DNA of 64,000 bases, from contig JAVJNS010000018.1 in NCBI GenBank assembly GCA_040217155.1, positions 186,001 through 250,000 of the forward strand, given 5' to 3'. Shown one piece after another: positions 9,365-18,568 of the stretch. This DNA is from Pelagibius sp040217155 (GTDB taxonomy: Bacteria; Pseudomonadota; Alphaproteobacteria; Kiloniellales; Kiloniellaceae). The first letter of the stretch is position 1. Every line of letters starts with the position of its first letter. The position numbers and the translations under genes were made by a program. The notes under the pieces are model-generated. The model worked only from the letters and a program-made list of their open reading frames with translations, was not told where the DNA came from and did not search any database.

Positions 9365-9441
9365 TGCGCATCACCGTGCGGCGCCCCAATCTCACGGCGA
9401 CGGGTTCCCGGATCGACTGTCTGCGGGATAGACATGCCTTC

Positions 9442-11340
9442 ATGAACGACGCCCCCAGCGAGCGAAATTCTGACAACCTCTACCGGGTCCTGGCCCGTAA
9501 GTACCGCCCGTCGACCTTTGCCGATCTGGTGGGCCAGGAAGCGCTGGTCCGCACTCTGACCAACGCCATCGACACCGGCCGCCTGGCGCATGCCTTCATC
9601 CTCACCGGCGTGCGCGGTGTCGGCAAGACCACCACGGCGCGGATCATCGCCCGGGCGCTGAACTGCACCGGGCCGGACGGCCAGGGTGGGCCGACGCCCG
9701 AGCCCTGCGGCAGCTGCGCGCAGTGCCTGGCCATCGCTCAGGACCGTCACGTCGACGTCATCGAGATGGACGCCGCCAGCCGCACCGGCGTCGCGGATAT
9801 TCGCGAGCTGATCGAGGGAGTGCGCTACCGTCCGGTCCAGGCGCGCTACAAGATCTACATCATTGACGAGGTCCACATGCTCTCCAACAGCGCCTTCAAT
9901 GCGCTGTTGAAGACCCTAGAGGAGCCGCCTGAGCACGTGGTCTTCATTTTCGCGACCACAGAGATCCGCAAGGTGCCGGTCACCGTGCTGTCGCGCTGTC
10001 AGCGCTTTGACCTGCGCCGCTTGACCCAGGAGGATCTGCAAGACCTGTTCACCGGCATCGTCGGCAAGGAAGGCGTGAGCGTGGACGCGGAGGCCCTGGC
10101 GATGATCGCGCGGGCCGCCGACGGTTCGGCGCGTGACGGTCTTTCACTGCTCGATCAGGCCATCGCTCTGGGCGGTGGCAAATCGGTCGATGCCGGCCAG
10201 GCTCAGGCCATGCTGGGCCTAGCCGACCGGGCAAGGATCTTCGATCTCTTCGGCGGCGTGGTCGCCGGCAAAGTGCCGGAGAGCCTGGAGATCTTGGCCG
10301 ACCTCTACAGCGCCGGGGCCGATCCGGTGGTGGTCATGCAGGATCTGCTGGAGCTGGCGCACTTTCTCACCCGCGCCAAGCTGGTGCCGCAGACCCTCGA
10401 GGCGCCCGGCCAGCCTGAAACGGAGCGCCGGCGTGGCCGCGAACTGTCGGAGCGCTTGAGCCTCGCGGCCCTCGCGCGGATCTGGCAGATGTTGCTGAAG
10501 GGCCTGGGCGAGGTGCAGACCGCGCCTGTGCCCTTGCAGGCGGCAGAGATGGCCTTGATCCGCCTGGCCTACGTAAGCGACCTGCCGACACCGGGCGAAC
10601 TGGTGGAGCGCCTTGGCGGCAGTGGTTCGCCGTCCGGCAAGTCCGCGTCGTCCCCTGACACGGCATCCGCCTCCGGCGACGGCGGCGCACCGGTCGAGGC
10701 CCAAGGCCGCGAGACGGGCCGAGAGGGGTCCCGGAATGCCGGACCGGCTTCCTACGAACTGTCGTCGCCGAGCTCTGCAGGTGATAGCAGCCCCCGGGCG
10801 GCCCTGGCGCGTTACCTGCCGTTGCCCGAGGCGCGGGACGAAGCAGAAGCACAGTCCGATTTCACACCCGAGCCGCCGGAGGCGCCTGACGCCAAGGCCG
10901 CGCCGGAAGATCTTTCACCACCGAGCTTCACCGAGGCGGTCAGCCTGGTGCGCGAGCGCGGCGAGGGAATCCTCGCCAACCACCTGATGAACGACGCGCA
11001 TCTGGTGCGCTTCGAGCCGGGGCGCATCGAAATGCGGGTTACCGAAGCGGCGCCGCCGAACCTTGCCAACCGCTTTGGTGCGGTATTGGAAAAGGCTTGC
11101 GGCCGGCGCTGGATCATCACTGTTTCCCAGCAGGAGGGTGAGGCCACGCTGCGTGACCAGCTGAAAGCGGTGGAAAGCGACAAGCGCGCGGCGGTGATGC
11201 GGCACCCCCTGGTGCGGGCGGTCATCGAGAACTTCCCGGATGCCAAACTGGTGGCCCGCCGCGATCAGGCTGAAGCAGTGTCGGATGGCACTCAACCGGC
11301 TGACTCTCAAGGCGACGACAAAGGAGCGGATGCGGAATGA
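9442..11340 (+). CDS. dnaX: DNA polymerase III subunit gamma/tau (DnaX)
   Basis: ATPase of the replicative clamp loader. From the ATG at 9442 it has 632 residues. The AAA+ domain has Walker A GVRGVGKT at 56-63, zinc-binding Cys75, Cys89, Cys92 and Cys95, Walker B IIDEVHM at about 140-146, and sensor motif LSRCQRFD. A Pro/Ser-rich linker (about 390-500) leads to a C-terminal tau-like domain. The frame is open back to 9346, but that would overlap the SRP RNA. I noticed no A-rich slippery heptamer like the E. coli frameshift site. Its TGA overlaps the start of ybaB as ATGA. Confidence 0.96.
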   Translation: MNDAPSERNSDNLYRVLARKYRPSTFADLVGQEALVRTLTNAIDTGRLAHAFILTGVRGVGKTTTARIIARALNCTGPDGQGGPTPEPCGSCAQCLAIAQDRHVDVIEMDAASRTGVADIRELIEGVRYRPVQARYKIYIIDEVHMLSNSAFNALLKTLEEPPEHVVFIFATTEIRKVPVTVLSRCQRFDLRRLTQEDLQDLFTGIVGKEGVSVDAEALAMIARAADGSARDGLSLLDQAIALGGGKSVDAGQAQAMLGLADRARIFDLFGGVVAGKVPESLEILADLYSAGADPVVVMQDLLELAHFLTRAKLVPQTLEAPGQPETERRRGRELSERLSLAALARIWQMLLKGLGEVQTAPVPLQAAEMALIRLAYVSDLPTPGELVERLGGSGSPSGKSASSPDTASASGDGGAPVEAQGRETGREGSRNAGPASYELSSPSSAGDSSPRAALARYLPLPEARDEAEAQSDFTPEPPEAPDAKAAPEDLSPPSFTEAVSLVRERGEGILANHLMNDAHLVRFEPGRIEMRVTEAAPPNLANRFGAVLEKACGRRWIITVSQQEGEATLRDQLKAVESDKRAAVMRHPLVRAVIENFPDAKLVARRDQAEAVSDGTQPADSQGDDKGADAE

Positions 11341-11660
11341 AGAACCTGGGCCAGATGATGAAGCAGGCGCAGGCGATGCAGGCCAAGATGGCCGAGATGC
11401 AGGAAAAGCTGGGTCAAATGGAGGTTTCCGGCCAGTCCGGCGCCGGCATGGTGACCGCTACCTTGAACGGCAAGTCGGAACTGCGCGGGCTGAGAATCGA
11501 TCCCTCGTTGCTCGACCCCAAGGAGGTGGAAGTCCTGGAAGATCTCATCGTCGCCGCCGTCAATGACGCCAAGGTCAAAGTGGAGGCCGCGGTCGCCACG
11601 GAGATGAAGCAGGTGACCGGCGGCCTGGAACTGCCACCGGGCATGTCGCTGCCATTCTGA
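11337..11660 (+). CDS. ybaB: YbaB/EbfC family nucleoid-associated protein
   Basis: Small DNA-binding protein of 107 residues in the usual YbaB position between dnaX and recR. It has the family start MKNLGQMMKQAQAMQAKMAE, the GxVxVTxNG-like strand (GMVTATLNGKSEL) and a C-terminal helix ending MKQVTGGLELPPGMSLPF. Homologues form dimers that coat DNA; the biological role is not settled. The ATGA overlap with dnaX indicates translational coupling. Confidence 0.95.
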   Translation: MKNLGQMMKQAQAMQAKMAEMQEKLGQMEVSGQSGAGMVTATLNGKSELRGLRIDPSLLDPKEVEVLEDLIVAAVNDAKVKVEAAVATEMKQVTGGLELPPGMSLPF

Positions 11661-11718
11661 TCCGTGCACCCTTCGGACCGCTCCGACGGCATAATTGCCC
11701 CAAGATGATCGACCTTGA

Positions 11719-12330
11719 ATGATCGCTGGTGACCTCGACCGCCTGATCCAGTTGCTCTCCCGCCTGCCGGGCCTCGGGCCGCGCTCGGCGCGGCGCGCTG
11801 TTTTGCACCTCATGAAAAAACGCGAGTCGCTGATGCTGCCGCTGGCCGAGGCCATGGTGCGGGCAGCGGAGACGGTGACGCTCTGTGGCAACTGCGGTAA
11901 TCTCGACACCCAGGATCCCTGCGGCATCTGCCGGGATCCAAGACGCGATTCCAAGCTGCTTTGCGTGGTGGAGGACGTGGCGGACCTTTGGGCGCTGGAG
12001 CGCAGCGGCGCCTTCAAGGGCGGCTACCATGTGCTCGGCGGGACGCTTTCGGCCATCGACGGGCGCGGCCCCGAGCAGCTCAATGTCGCGCGGCTGATCC
12101 AACGCGCCACAGGCGCGGCGGCTCCAGGCGAAAGCGGGGTGGAGGAAATCATCCTGGCGCTCTCGGCCACGGTCGACGGCCAGACCACGGCGCACTACAT
12201 CTCCGAGCGCTTGGCGGGCAGTGTTATCAGCCTCTCCCGACTGGCCCATGGCGTGCCCGTGGGCGGCGAACTCGATTATCTGGACGACGGCACCCTAACG
12301 GCGGCCCTGAAGGCGCGGCGCCCCGCCTGA
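11719..12330 (+). CDS. recR: Recombination mediator protein RecR
   Basis: Works with RecF and RecO to load RecA on gapped DNA. It has 203 residues, the usual size. Order: a helix-hairpin-helix (LPGLGPRSARR, about 16-26), a four-Cys zinc finger (Cys56, Cys59, Cys68, Cys71), a Toprim domain (about 78-170) with the VVEDVADLWALE motif, and a C-terminal segment with RLAHGVPVGGELDYLDDGTL. It lies 58 bases after ybaB in the dnaX-ybaB-recR cluster. Confidence 0.96.
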   Translation: MIAGDLDRLIQLLSRLPGLGPRSARRAVLHLMKKRESLMLPLAEAMVRAAETVTLCGNCGNLDTQDPCGICRDPRRDSKLLCVVEDVADLWALERSGAFKGGYHVLGGTLSAIDGRGPEQLNVARLIQRATGAAAPGESGVEEIILALSATVDGQTTAHYISERLAGSVISLSRLAHGVPVGGELDYLDDGTLTAALKARRPA

Positions 12331-12433
12331 GCCCTTCGGCGACACGTTCTTGCCGCAATCCTCTGGCAGGCTGTTGCACATGAGCATTTGCAGTCTACCT
12401 GCGATCCTGTGAGTCTTGTTTCTGGGAGTTCGG

Positions 12434-13870
12434 ATGATAACCCCGCTTCTTCGCCCCCGCGCCGCCATCCTGTCGATCCTGGCCGCTGTCGCCCTGATTC
12501 CGGCTGCCGCCCTGGCTCAAGAGATCGCGCTGACGGCCGAGAGTCGCCGCGATCTCACTCTCACCGTCTACAACCAGAACTTAGGGCTGGTCAGCGAGAC
12601 GCGTCGCGTCGACCTGCCGGCTGGTGAGACCCTGCTCGCCATCGAAGATGTCAGCGGTCAGTTGCAGCCGGAGACGGTGCTGCTGTCGGGCCGCGGCCTG
12701 CGCGTCATCGAGCAGAGCCTGGAGGCCAACTTGTTGACGCCTCAACGCCTGCTGGAGGCTTCGCTGGGCCAGACCGTGCAACTGATCCGGACCCACCCGG
12801 AGACCGGCGAGGATCTGATCGAGGAGGCCAAGGTGCTGTCGCTGAACGGTGGTCTGGTGCTGCAGATTGGCGATCGCATTGAGGTCAATCCGCCGGGGCG
12901 GATCGCCTTTATCCAGTTGCCGGCGGGCCTGCGCGGCGAACCGGCCCTGCTGGCCCGGGTTTTCCCCAACCAGGCTGGCGCCAACGACCTGCAGCTCGAC
13001 TACCTGACCTCCGGTTTGTCGTGGCAGGCGGACTATGTGGCGCGGCTGAACGCCGGCGGCGACCGCCTCGACCTTTCGGCTCTGGTGACCCTCGCCAACG
13101 CCACCGACAGCGACTTCGAGCGCGCCAGTTTGCGCCTAGTGGCCGGAGAGGTGAACCAGCGGCAGCCGATATTCAAGGGCGCCCAGATGATGTTAAGAGC
13201 GGGTGCTGAGACGGCCGCAATGGCGCCGGCCGACGAAATGGCGGGCCCGGTGGCGGCGGCCGACCGCTACGTCTACAGCCTGGCGCGAGCCGTCAGTCTT
13301 AAGCGCGGCGAGACTAAGCAGATCCCGCTGATGAGCGCCCAGGGCGTGAGGGTGACGCGCGAGTACCGCTTCGATGCCCTGGTAAACGGCCGGCCCGGGA
13401 TCGAGGAGATCGGCCCAGTGAACGCGGACATCTCCCTGGAGCTGCAGAACGATTCAGACTTGGGGCTGGGCGCGCCACTGCCGGCGGGCACGGTGCGGGT
13501 CTATGGCCCCACGGAGAGCGGCGGCGGGGACACGCTGTTCCTCGGCGCCGACTTCATCGACCACACGCCGGAAGGCGAAAAGGCCCGGCTCAGCCTCGGC
13601 CAGGCCTTCGACGTAACAGGACGCGCTTACGGGACCGTCTACGAGCGGTTGTCGAACCGCAGTTACGAGAGCGGCCAAAGGGTGGTGGTGAAGAACGCCA
13701 AGGAAGCGGCCGTGGAGGTGGTGCTGGTCGGCCACATGCCGAACGGCTGGCAAATGCGCGAGGAGAGCGCGTCGCATATTAAGGAGACCACCAACCGCAT
13801 CGCCTGGCGGCTCACCGTCCCGGCCGGCGGCGAGACCGAACTCACCTATCGTATCCGGGTATCGAACTGA
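12434..13870 (+). CDS. Exported DUF4139-domain protein
   Basis: Function unknown. The ATG at 12434 has GGGAG at the right distance and gives 478 residues. A Sec signal peptide ends near residue 29 (ALAQE). The mature part begins with the LTVYNQNLGLVSETR strand typical of these proteins. The C-terminal DUF4139 region has LSWQADYVARL, the VNQRQPIFKG segment and a closing TETELTYRIRV-like strand (GGETELTYRIRVSN). Such proteins are predicted beta-sandwich envelope proteins. No operon partner is evident. Confidence 0.82.
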   Translation: MITPLLRPRAAILSILAAVALIPAAALAQEIALTAESRRDLTLTVYNQNLGLVSETRRVDLPAGETLLAIEDVSGQLQPETVLLSGRGLRVIEQSLEANLLTPQRLLEASLGQTVQLIRTHPETGEDLIEEAKVLSLNGGLVLQIGDRIEVNPPGRIAFIQLPAGLRGEPALLARVFPNQAGANDLQLDYLTSGLSWQADYVARLNAGGDRLDLSALVTLANATDSDFERASLRLVAGEVNQRQPIFKGAQMMLRAGAETAAMAPADEMAGPVAAADRYVYSLARAVSLKRGETKQIPLMSAQGVRVTREYRFDALVNGRPGIEEIGPVNADISLELQNDSDLGLGAPLPAGTVRVYGPTESGGGDTLFLGADFIDHTPEGEKARLSLGQAFDVTGRAYGTVYERLSNRSYESGQRVVVKNAKEAAVEVVLVGHMPNGWQMREESASHIKETTNRIAWRLTVPAGGETELTYRIRVSN

Positions 13871-13957
13871 AATTAGGCGAAAATCAGTTAAATATGCTGA
13901 TCAAGCCTGGTGAAACCGCAGGTTTTCCGACAAAGCACAAAATAAACTTATATTCTA

Positions 13958-14428
13958 TTAATAAAACCAATTCGTAATTTCCTGTAAGTGTAGATCCGTC
14001 ATGTAGATGGCGTCGACAATGGCAAAGATCTGCGCCGCGAACGGCGTGCCGACAACCTCACTTCGCCGAAGTGAGCCTCTGGCGAGATCTGAAAGAGCAT
14101 CGGCTGTCTCGGGCTTTTCGACCACCATGAACGCCGAGCCGTCAGCGGTTGTCCGGTAGTCGAGACAGACAGAGTAACGATCGCTTGAAGTCGCTTCTTC
14201 GCCCCAGCTTCCGACTACGAGGTCGAAGGCCGCCCCGTGGTCAGGTCTTCCCATCGTCCATGAGACAAAGTATGCGGCGACGGGACCCTCTACAGATGTG
14301 ACGAAACCCCAAATCCGGCGTGTCGCTGTGCCGCAGCAGTCGCATGTCCCGTCTGCACTGCCGTCTGGTTCGAGGCTTAGCTGTCGCCAGTCGGTTGGTC
14401 CGGACTGCTTGAGCCCTCGGGAGGACAA
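13958..14428 (-). CDS. Conserved hypothetical protein with CDCCG motif
   Basis: 156 residues, no known function. An N-terminal CDCCG cluster (about residue 29) may bind metal. It is followed by IWGFVTSVEGPVAAYFVSW and GRPDHGAAFDLVVGSW, a pattern I recognise from other uncharacterised bacterial proteins, so it looks like a real family and not a chance frame. The 87 bases after its stop are markedly AT-rich compared with the surroundings. It stands between DUF4139 and rmuC and converges with the former. Its start lies 15 bases after the rmuC stop, so the two may share a transcript. Confidence 0.65.
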   Translation of the reverse strand: MSSRGLKQSGPTDWRQLSLEPDGSADGTCDCCGTATRRIWGFVTSVEGPVAAYFVSWTMGRPDHGAAFDLVVGSWGEEATSSDRYSVCLDYRTTADGSAFMVVEKPETADALSDLARGSLRRSEVVGTPFAAQIFAIVDAIYMTDLHLQEITNWFY

Positions 14429-14443
14429 GACCGTCTCTCTGCC

Positions 14444-15562
14444 CTAGTGCGTCGTGGGGGCGCCGATCGGAGGCCGCGGCGGGGCGACCTCCTCGGCCTC
14501 GCGCTCGGCCTCTTCCAGTTCCAGGTCGCTGATCTTTTCGCCGCGCCGCAGGATTTTGGTGGAGGAGGTGCGAATCTGTTCGATGTCGCGCCGCGCCTGG
14601 TCGAAGTGGCTGTCCAAGTTCTCAACCCGTTTGTCGAGGCGCTGCACGTCCTCCATCATCTTGCCGACCTCGGTCTGGATGATGGTGGCCTGTTCGCGCA
14701 TGCGCACGTCCTTCAGCACCGCGCGTACGGTATTGAGGGTGGCCATGAGGGTGGTCGGCGAAACGATCCACACCCGCGCCTTGTAGGACTCCTCGACCAC
14801 ACCGCGAAAGTTGGCGTGCAGTTCGGCGTAAACCGACTCGCTGGGCAGGAATAACAGCGCCGATTCCGCAGTCTCACCGGGGATGATGTAACGCTGCGCG
14901 ATGTCCTGTACGTGACGGCGTACATCCAGGGCGAAGGCCCGCCGGGCGGGACCCAGCAAAGCCTCGTCGCTACCGGCGCCGCGCAGGGATTCGTAGCTTT
15001 CCAGTGGGAACTTGGAGTCGATGGCGATGGCGCCGGGCGGGTTGGGCAACCGCAGCAGGCAGTCGGCCCGCCGTCCGTTGCCGAGCGTGGCCTGAAATTC
15101 GTAGGCCGAGGGCGGCAGGGTCGCCTCCACAAGGTCGCGCAGCTGGATCTCGCCAAAGGCGCCCCGGGCCTGCTTGTTGGCAAGGATATCCTGCAGGCCG
15201 ACCACCTGGGTCGACAGATCGGTCAGGTTCTTTTGCGCCTTGTCGATAACGGCTAGGCGCTCACGCAGGTCCGTCAGGGCGGATTGGCTCTTGGTGGAGC
15301 TGTCGTTCAGCCGCTCGCCGACCAGCTTGGCAAAGCCCTGCAGGCGCTCGTCGACCGCCTTGATCACCACCCGCTCCTGGGTCTGTAGACGCTCGACGAT
15401 CGCGTTCTGCACGGCATTCTGGCTCTCCGCCATCTGCGCCAGCCGTCCGGAAAGGCCAGCGATCTCCGAGTTATCCTGCGGCGGTGGACGGCGCAGCAGG
15501 AGGCCCAGCAGCGCGCCGACGGCCAACGCGGCGGCGGCGGCGAGAATCACCAGCAAATCCAT
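14444..15562 (-). CDS. rmuC: RmuC family DNA recombination protein
   Basis: Membrane-anchored coiled-coil protein with a predicted nuclease-like core; in E. coli it limits inversions at short repeats. It has 372 residues, shorter than E. coli RmuC but normal for alphaproteobacteria. An N-terminal helix (about 3-24) ends in Arg-Arg. A coiled coil covers about 30-125. The RmuC core follows with RGAFGEIQLRDLVEATLP, AIDSKFPLESY and VWIVSPTTLMATLNTVRAVL. The tail is Glu- and Pro-rich. Confidence 0.93.
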   Translation of the reverse strand: MDLLVILAAAAALAVGALLGLLLRRPPPQDNSEIAGLSGRLAQMAESQNAVQNAIVERLQTQERVVIKAVDERLQGFAKLVGERLNDSSTKSQSALTDLRERLAVIDKAQKNLTDLSTQVVGLQDILANKQARGAFGEIQLRDLVEATLPPSAYEFQATLGNGRRADCLLRLPNPPGAIAIDSKFPLESYESLRGAGSDEALLGPARRAFALDVRRHVQDIAQRYIIPGETAESALLFLPSESVYAELHANFRGVVEESYKARVWIVSPTTLMATLNTVRAVLKDVRMREQATIIQTEVGKMMEDVQRLDKRVENLDSHFDQARRDIEQIRTSSTKILRRGEKISDLELEEAEREAEEVAPPRPPIGAPTTH

Positions 15563-15665
15563 GGTGCGACTCCAAAGACGCGAAAGGGAACAGAACGCGA
15601 ATCCAAGGCTAACACAGATGGCCGGGCCCGGACATCGCCCCGGCGCCCCGCGGAGCCTGATTCGC

Positions 15666-15694
15666 TTGACCCGGCCGAATTCAGGTCATACCTA
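15666..15694 (+). promoter_or_regulatory. Possible promoter of def-fmt-truA
   Basis: TTGACC at 15666-15671, a 17-base spacer and TACCTA at 15689-15694. The start would be near 15701, some 34 bases before def. The -10 is poor, so this is tentative. Confidence 0.3.
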
Positions 15695-15734
15695 ACAGAA
15701 CCGTGCAATCCCGAGATAGTCAGCTGGCTGGCCC

Positions 15735-16271
15735 ATGGCTCTGTTACCGATCATCACCGCTCCCGATCCGCGCCTGAAGAAAATCTGCGCGCCCGTCGAG
15801 ACTGTGGACGACGAAATTCGGCGGCTCATGGACGACATGCTGGAGACCATGTACAACGCACCGGGAATCGGCTTGGCGGCGCCCCAGGTCGGCGCCCTCA
15901 AGCGGATCATCGTGGTCGATATCTCGGGCGACGAGGAAGAAAACGCTCCCGTCTTCATGGCAAATCCCGAACTTATCGAGGTCTCCGACGACGATGCGGC
16001 CTACGAGGAGGGCTGCCTCTCCCTGCCGGACTATTACGGCGAAGTCGTACGCCCGGGCAAAATCCGCGTCCGCTACCTCGATCGCGAAAACGAAATCCGT
16101 GAATTGGAGGCCGAAGGGCTGCTGGCCACCTGCATCCAGCACGAGATGGACCATCTGGAGGGCATCCTCTTCGTCGACCATATGACCGCGCTGAAGCGCA
16201 ATATGATCCTGCGCAAGCTCTTGAAGGCGAAGAAGGCCGACAAGCCCCTGGCAAGCTACGCCACGGTCTGA
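15735..16271 (+). CDS. def: Peptide deformylase
   Basis: Fe(II) metallohydrolase that removes the formyl group from nascent protein N-termini. It has 178 residues with all three family motifs: GIGLAAPQ at 44-51, EGCLSLP with metal ligand Cys94, and QHEMDHLEG with His136, Glu137 and His140. It is followed after 10 bases by fmt, the enzyme that adds the formyl group to initiator tRNA, then by truA. This is the standard def-fmt-truA operon. Confidence 0.97.
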   Translation: MALLPIITAPDPRLKKICAPVETVDDEIRRLMDDMLETMYNAPGIGLAAPQVGALKRIIVVDISGDEEENAPVFMANPELIEVSDDDAAYEEGCLSLPDYYGEVVRPGKIRVRYLDRENEIRELEAEGLLATCIQHEMDHLEGILFVDHMTALKRNMILRKLLKAKKADKPLASYATV

Positions 16272-16281
16272 GGCAGGGCCG

Positions 16282-17259
16282 TTGAGCGACCGCGCCGCGA
16301 CCGCAACGCACAAACCGCTGCGCCTGGCCTTCATGGGTACCCCCGATTTTGCCGTGCCGACCCTCAAAGCCTTGGACGCGGCCGGGCACCAAATAGCCGC
16401 TGTCTACGCCCAACCGCCCCGCCCGGCCGGGCGCGGGCAGCGGGCGCGCATCTCGCCGGTCCAGGCACTCGCCGAGCAGCGCGGCTGGCAGGTCCGTACG
16501 CCAACTTCACTCAAGCCGGTTGCGGTTAAAGCAGACTTTGTGGCACTGCAACTCGACGCGGCGGTGGTGGTCGCTTACGGCCTCCTCCTGCCGCGCGAAG
16601 TCCTCGAGGCACCGCGCCTCGGTTGCATCAATGTCCATGCTTCCTTGCTGCCGCGCTGGCGCGGCGCCGCGCCGATCCAGCGTGCCATCCTGGCCGGTGA
16701 CGCGGAGACCGGCGTCACCGTCATGCAGATGGAGGCGGGCCTCGATACTGGGCCGCTGCTGCTGCAGCGAAGGGTTCCGATCACCGCCACAACCACGGCG
16801 CAGACACTGCACGACCGCCTCGCCGAGCTGGGCGCGGCCACCATCAACGAGGCGCTGGCCGGGCTCGACAGCGGCGTCCTGCAGCCGGTGGCGCAGCCGG
16901 ACGAGGGTGTCCTCTATGCCGAGAAGCTCAACAAGGCCGAGGGCCGCCTCGACTGGTCGCTGGACGCGGAAGATCTGGCCCGGCGGGTGCGCGCCTTCAC
17001 GCCGTGGCCCGGCGCCTACTTCGAAGTGGCTGGCGCCAAGGGCCGCGAGCGCGTGAAGGTGCTGGCTGCAGCGGTGCTGCCGCCTGATAGTCATGAGCCG
17101 GCCGGTCCGCCCGGTACTGTTCTCGATGGCGCGGGGACGGTGGTGTGCGGCAAAGGCGCGTTGAGGCTCAAGTCATTGCAGCGCGCCGGCAAGGCGCCGC
17201 TGGAGGCCGCCGCCTTCCTGCGCGGGTTCGATCTCGCCGCCGGGACGCTGCTGCCGTGA
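16282..17259 (+). CDS. fmt: Methionyl-tRNA formyltransferase
   Basis: Formylates Met-tRNAfMet using 10-formyl-tetrahydrofolate. From a TTG at 16282, with AGGCAGGG upstream, it has 325 residues. The catalytic set is present: Asn117, His119 and Asp155, plus the signature SLLPRWRGAAPI at 121-132. The C-terminal OB-like domain starts near residue 215 (KLNKAEGRLDW). An ATG at residue 18 cannot be the start because it falls inside the first beta strand. Its TGA overlaps the GTG of truA. Confidence 0.96.
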   Translation: MSDRAATATHKPLRLAFMGTPDFAVPTLKALDAAGHQIAAVYAQPPRPAGRGQRARISPVQALAEQRGWQVRTPTSLKPVAVKADFVALQLDAAVVVAYGLLLPREVLEAPRLGCINVHASLLPRWRGAAPIQRAILAGDAETGVTVMQMEAGLDTGPLLLQRRVPITATTTAQTLHDRLAELGAATINEALAGLDSGVLQPVAQPDEGVLYAEKLNKAEGRLDWSLDAEDLARRVRAFTPWPGAYFEVAGAKGRERVKVLAAAVLPPDSHEPAGPPGTVLDGAGTVVCGKGALRLKSLQRAGKAPLEAAAFLRGFDLAAGTLLP

Positions 17260-18005
17260 CCCGATATAAAATTGTGGTGGAATATGACGGTGGCGGTTTC
17301 GCCGGCTGGCAGCGCCAGGCCAATGGACCCTCGGTTCAGGCGGCACTCGAAGCCGCGGTGGCAAGGTTCTGCGGCGAGGCCGTCTTGGTCGAGGGCGCCG
17401 GGCGCACCGATGCCGGGGTTCACGCGCTGGCCCAGGTCGCGCACTTCAACCTGGAAAAAGACACCACGGCCGATACCGTGATGAAGGCCCTGAATTTCCA
17501 CCTCAAGCCGGCGCCCGTCGCGGTGCTCTCGGCGACGCCAGTGACAGACGACTTTCATGCGCGTTTCTCCGCCATCCGCCGCGCCTACCTCTATCGCATC
17601 ATCAATCGCCGGGCACCGCTGACTCTGACGCGCGGCCGTGCCTGGTTCGTTCCTCAGCCCTTGGATGCAGAGGCCATGCACAGCGCCGCTCAACTGCTGG
17701 TCGGGCACCACGATTTTACGTCCTTTCGGGCCAGCGAGTGCCAAGCCAGGTCGCCGATCAAAACCCTGGACGTTCTCGCAGTCGCGCGGACCGGCGAAGT
17801 TGTCGAGATATGCGCCGAGGCACGCTCCTTCCTGCATCACCAGGTCCGCAACTTTGCCGGCTCCCTTAAGTTGGTCGGAGAGGGAAAATGGTCGGCGGCG
17901 GATCTGCGCCGCGCGTTGGAGGCGCGCGACCGCGCGGCGGCGGGTCCGACGGCGCCGGCAGCCGGACTCTATCTCACCGAAGTCGGTTATCCGCCGGTTT
18001 CATAG
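17256..18005 (+). CDS. truA: tRNA pseudouridine(38-40) synthase (TruA)
   Basis: Modifies uridines 38-40 in the tRNA anticodon stem-loop. The GTG at 17256 overlaps the fmt stop as GTGA and yields 249 residues, the family length. It begins TRYKIVVEYDGGGFAGWQRQ and contains the catalytic Asp52 in GRTDAGVHA. The later motifs FHARFSAIRRAYLYRI and FLHHQVRNFAGSL are intact. The frame is open upstream inside fmt, but the overlap and the family start decide for 17256. Its 3' end overlaps the opposite-strand membrane-protein gene by 19 bases. Confidence 0.96.
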   Translation: MTRYKIVVEYDGGGFAGWQRQANGPSVQAALEAAVARFCGEAVLVEGAGRTDAGVHALAQVAHFNLEKDTTADTVMKALNFHLKPAPVAVLSATPVTDDFHARFSAIRRAYLYRIINRRAPLTLTRGRAWFVPQPLDAEAMHSAAQLLVGHHDFTSFRASECQARSPIKTLDVLAVARTGEVVEICAEARSFLHHQVRNFAGSLKLVGEGKWSAADLRRALEARDRAAAGPTAPAAGLYLTEVGYPPVS

Positions 18006-18568
18006 ATTATGCCGCTGGCGACTGCCTGGATCAGCAGCCCGATCACCAACTGCAAGACCACGAAGCCAGCGGCGGCGGGACCACTGACCGCGAGACAATG
18101 ACGGGCTATGAACCAGGAATAGGCCACCAGATAGATATGCACGCTCAATTGCAGCAGACCGGAAAGGGCGACCGGTAGGAACCCGCCCGCCGCGGCGATC
18201 AGCACCACGAGTTGCAGGTGATAGGCGATGACGCCAGCCCAGTTATCCGCAGCAAGGTAGCGGAAGAAGGCCTGCTCGGCGCCGATGACCTGACAGATGC
18301 GGTGGGCGATGACTGGGAACACCGACCACAGCAGGACGTAGGCCAGGAACCGGATCAGGATTACCGGCAGCGGACCAATCGCCGGTGCCTCGGGGTAGAT
18401 CACCAGCAGCGTAACGAAAAACGCCGGCGCCACCAGCGCGGCGGCGAAGAACGAGCGTAGAGCCGCTTCCGGAGAGTCGTCGAAGTATTGGGCGCCCCCA
18501 GCATCGAACCTAGCCAGCCGCCAAGCGCCGAAAACGCGGTAAAGAATCTCCTGGCTGCTCGGGATCAT
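17987..18568 (-). CDS. Multi-spanning conserved membrane protein
   Basis: 193 residues, function unknown. A short cytoplasmic N-terminus containing GGAQYFDDSPEAALRSF precedes about five membrane helices between residues 38 and 190. The pattern resembles uncharacterised alphaproteobacterial membrane proteins encoded next to dapE or truA; some are loosely Yip1-like. Its ATG overlaps the dapE stop as ATGA, so it is translated after dapE. The last 19 bases overlap the 3' end of truA on the other strand. Confidence 0.75.
   Translation of the reverse strand: MIPSSQEILYRVFGAWRLARFDAGGAQYFDDSPEAALRSFFAAALVAPAFFVTLLVIYPEAPAIGPLPVILIRFLAYVLLWSVFPVIAHRICQVIGAEQAFFRYLAADNWAGVIAYHLQLVVLIAAAGGFLPVALSGLLQLSVHIYLVAYSWFIARHCLAVSGPAAAGFVVLQLVIGLLIQAVASGIIYETGG

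Noticed and set aside
9346..9441. Upstream extension of dnaX
   Set aside because: It would overlap the 3' end of the SRP RNA. The ATG at 9442 matches the usual DnaX N-terminus.
9442..11340. Programmed frameshift site in dnaX
   Set aside because: No A-rich slippery heptamer followed by a hairpin was noticed; many alphaproteobacteria make only one DnaX product.
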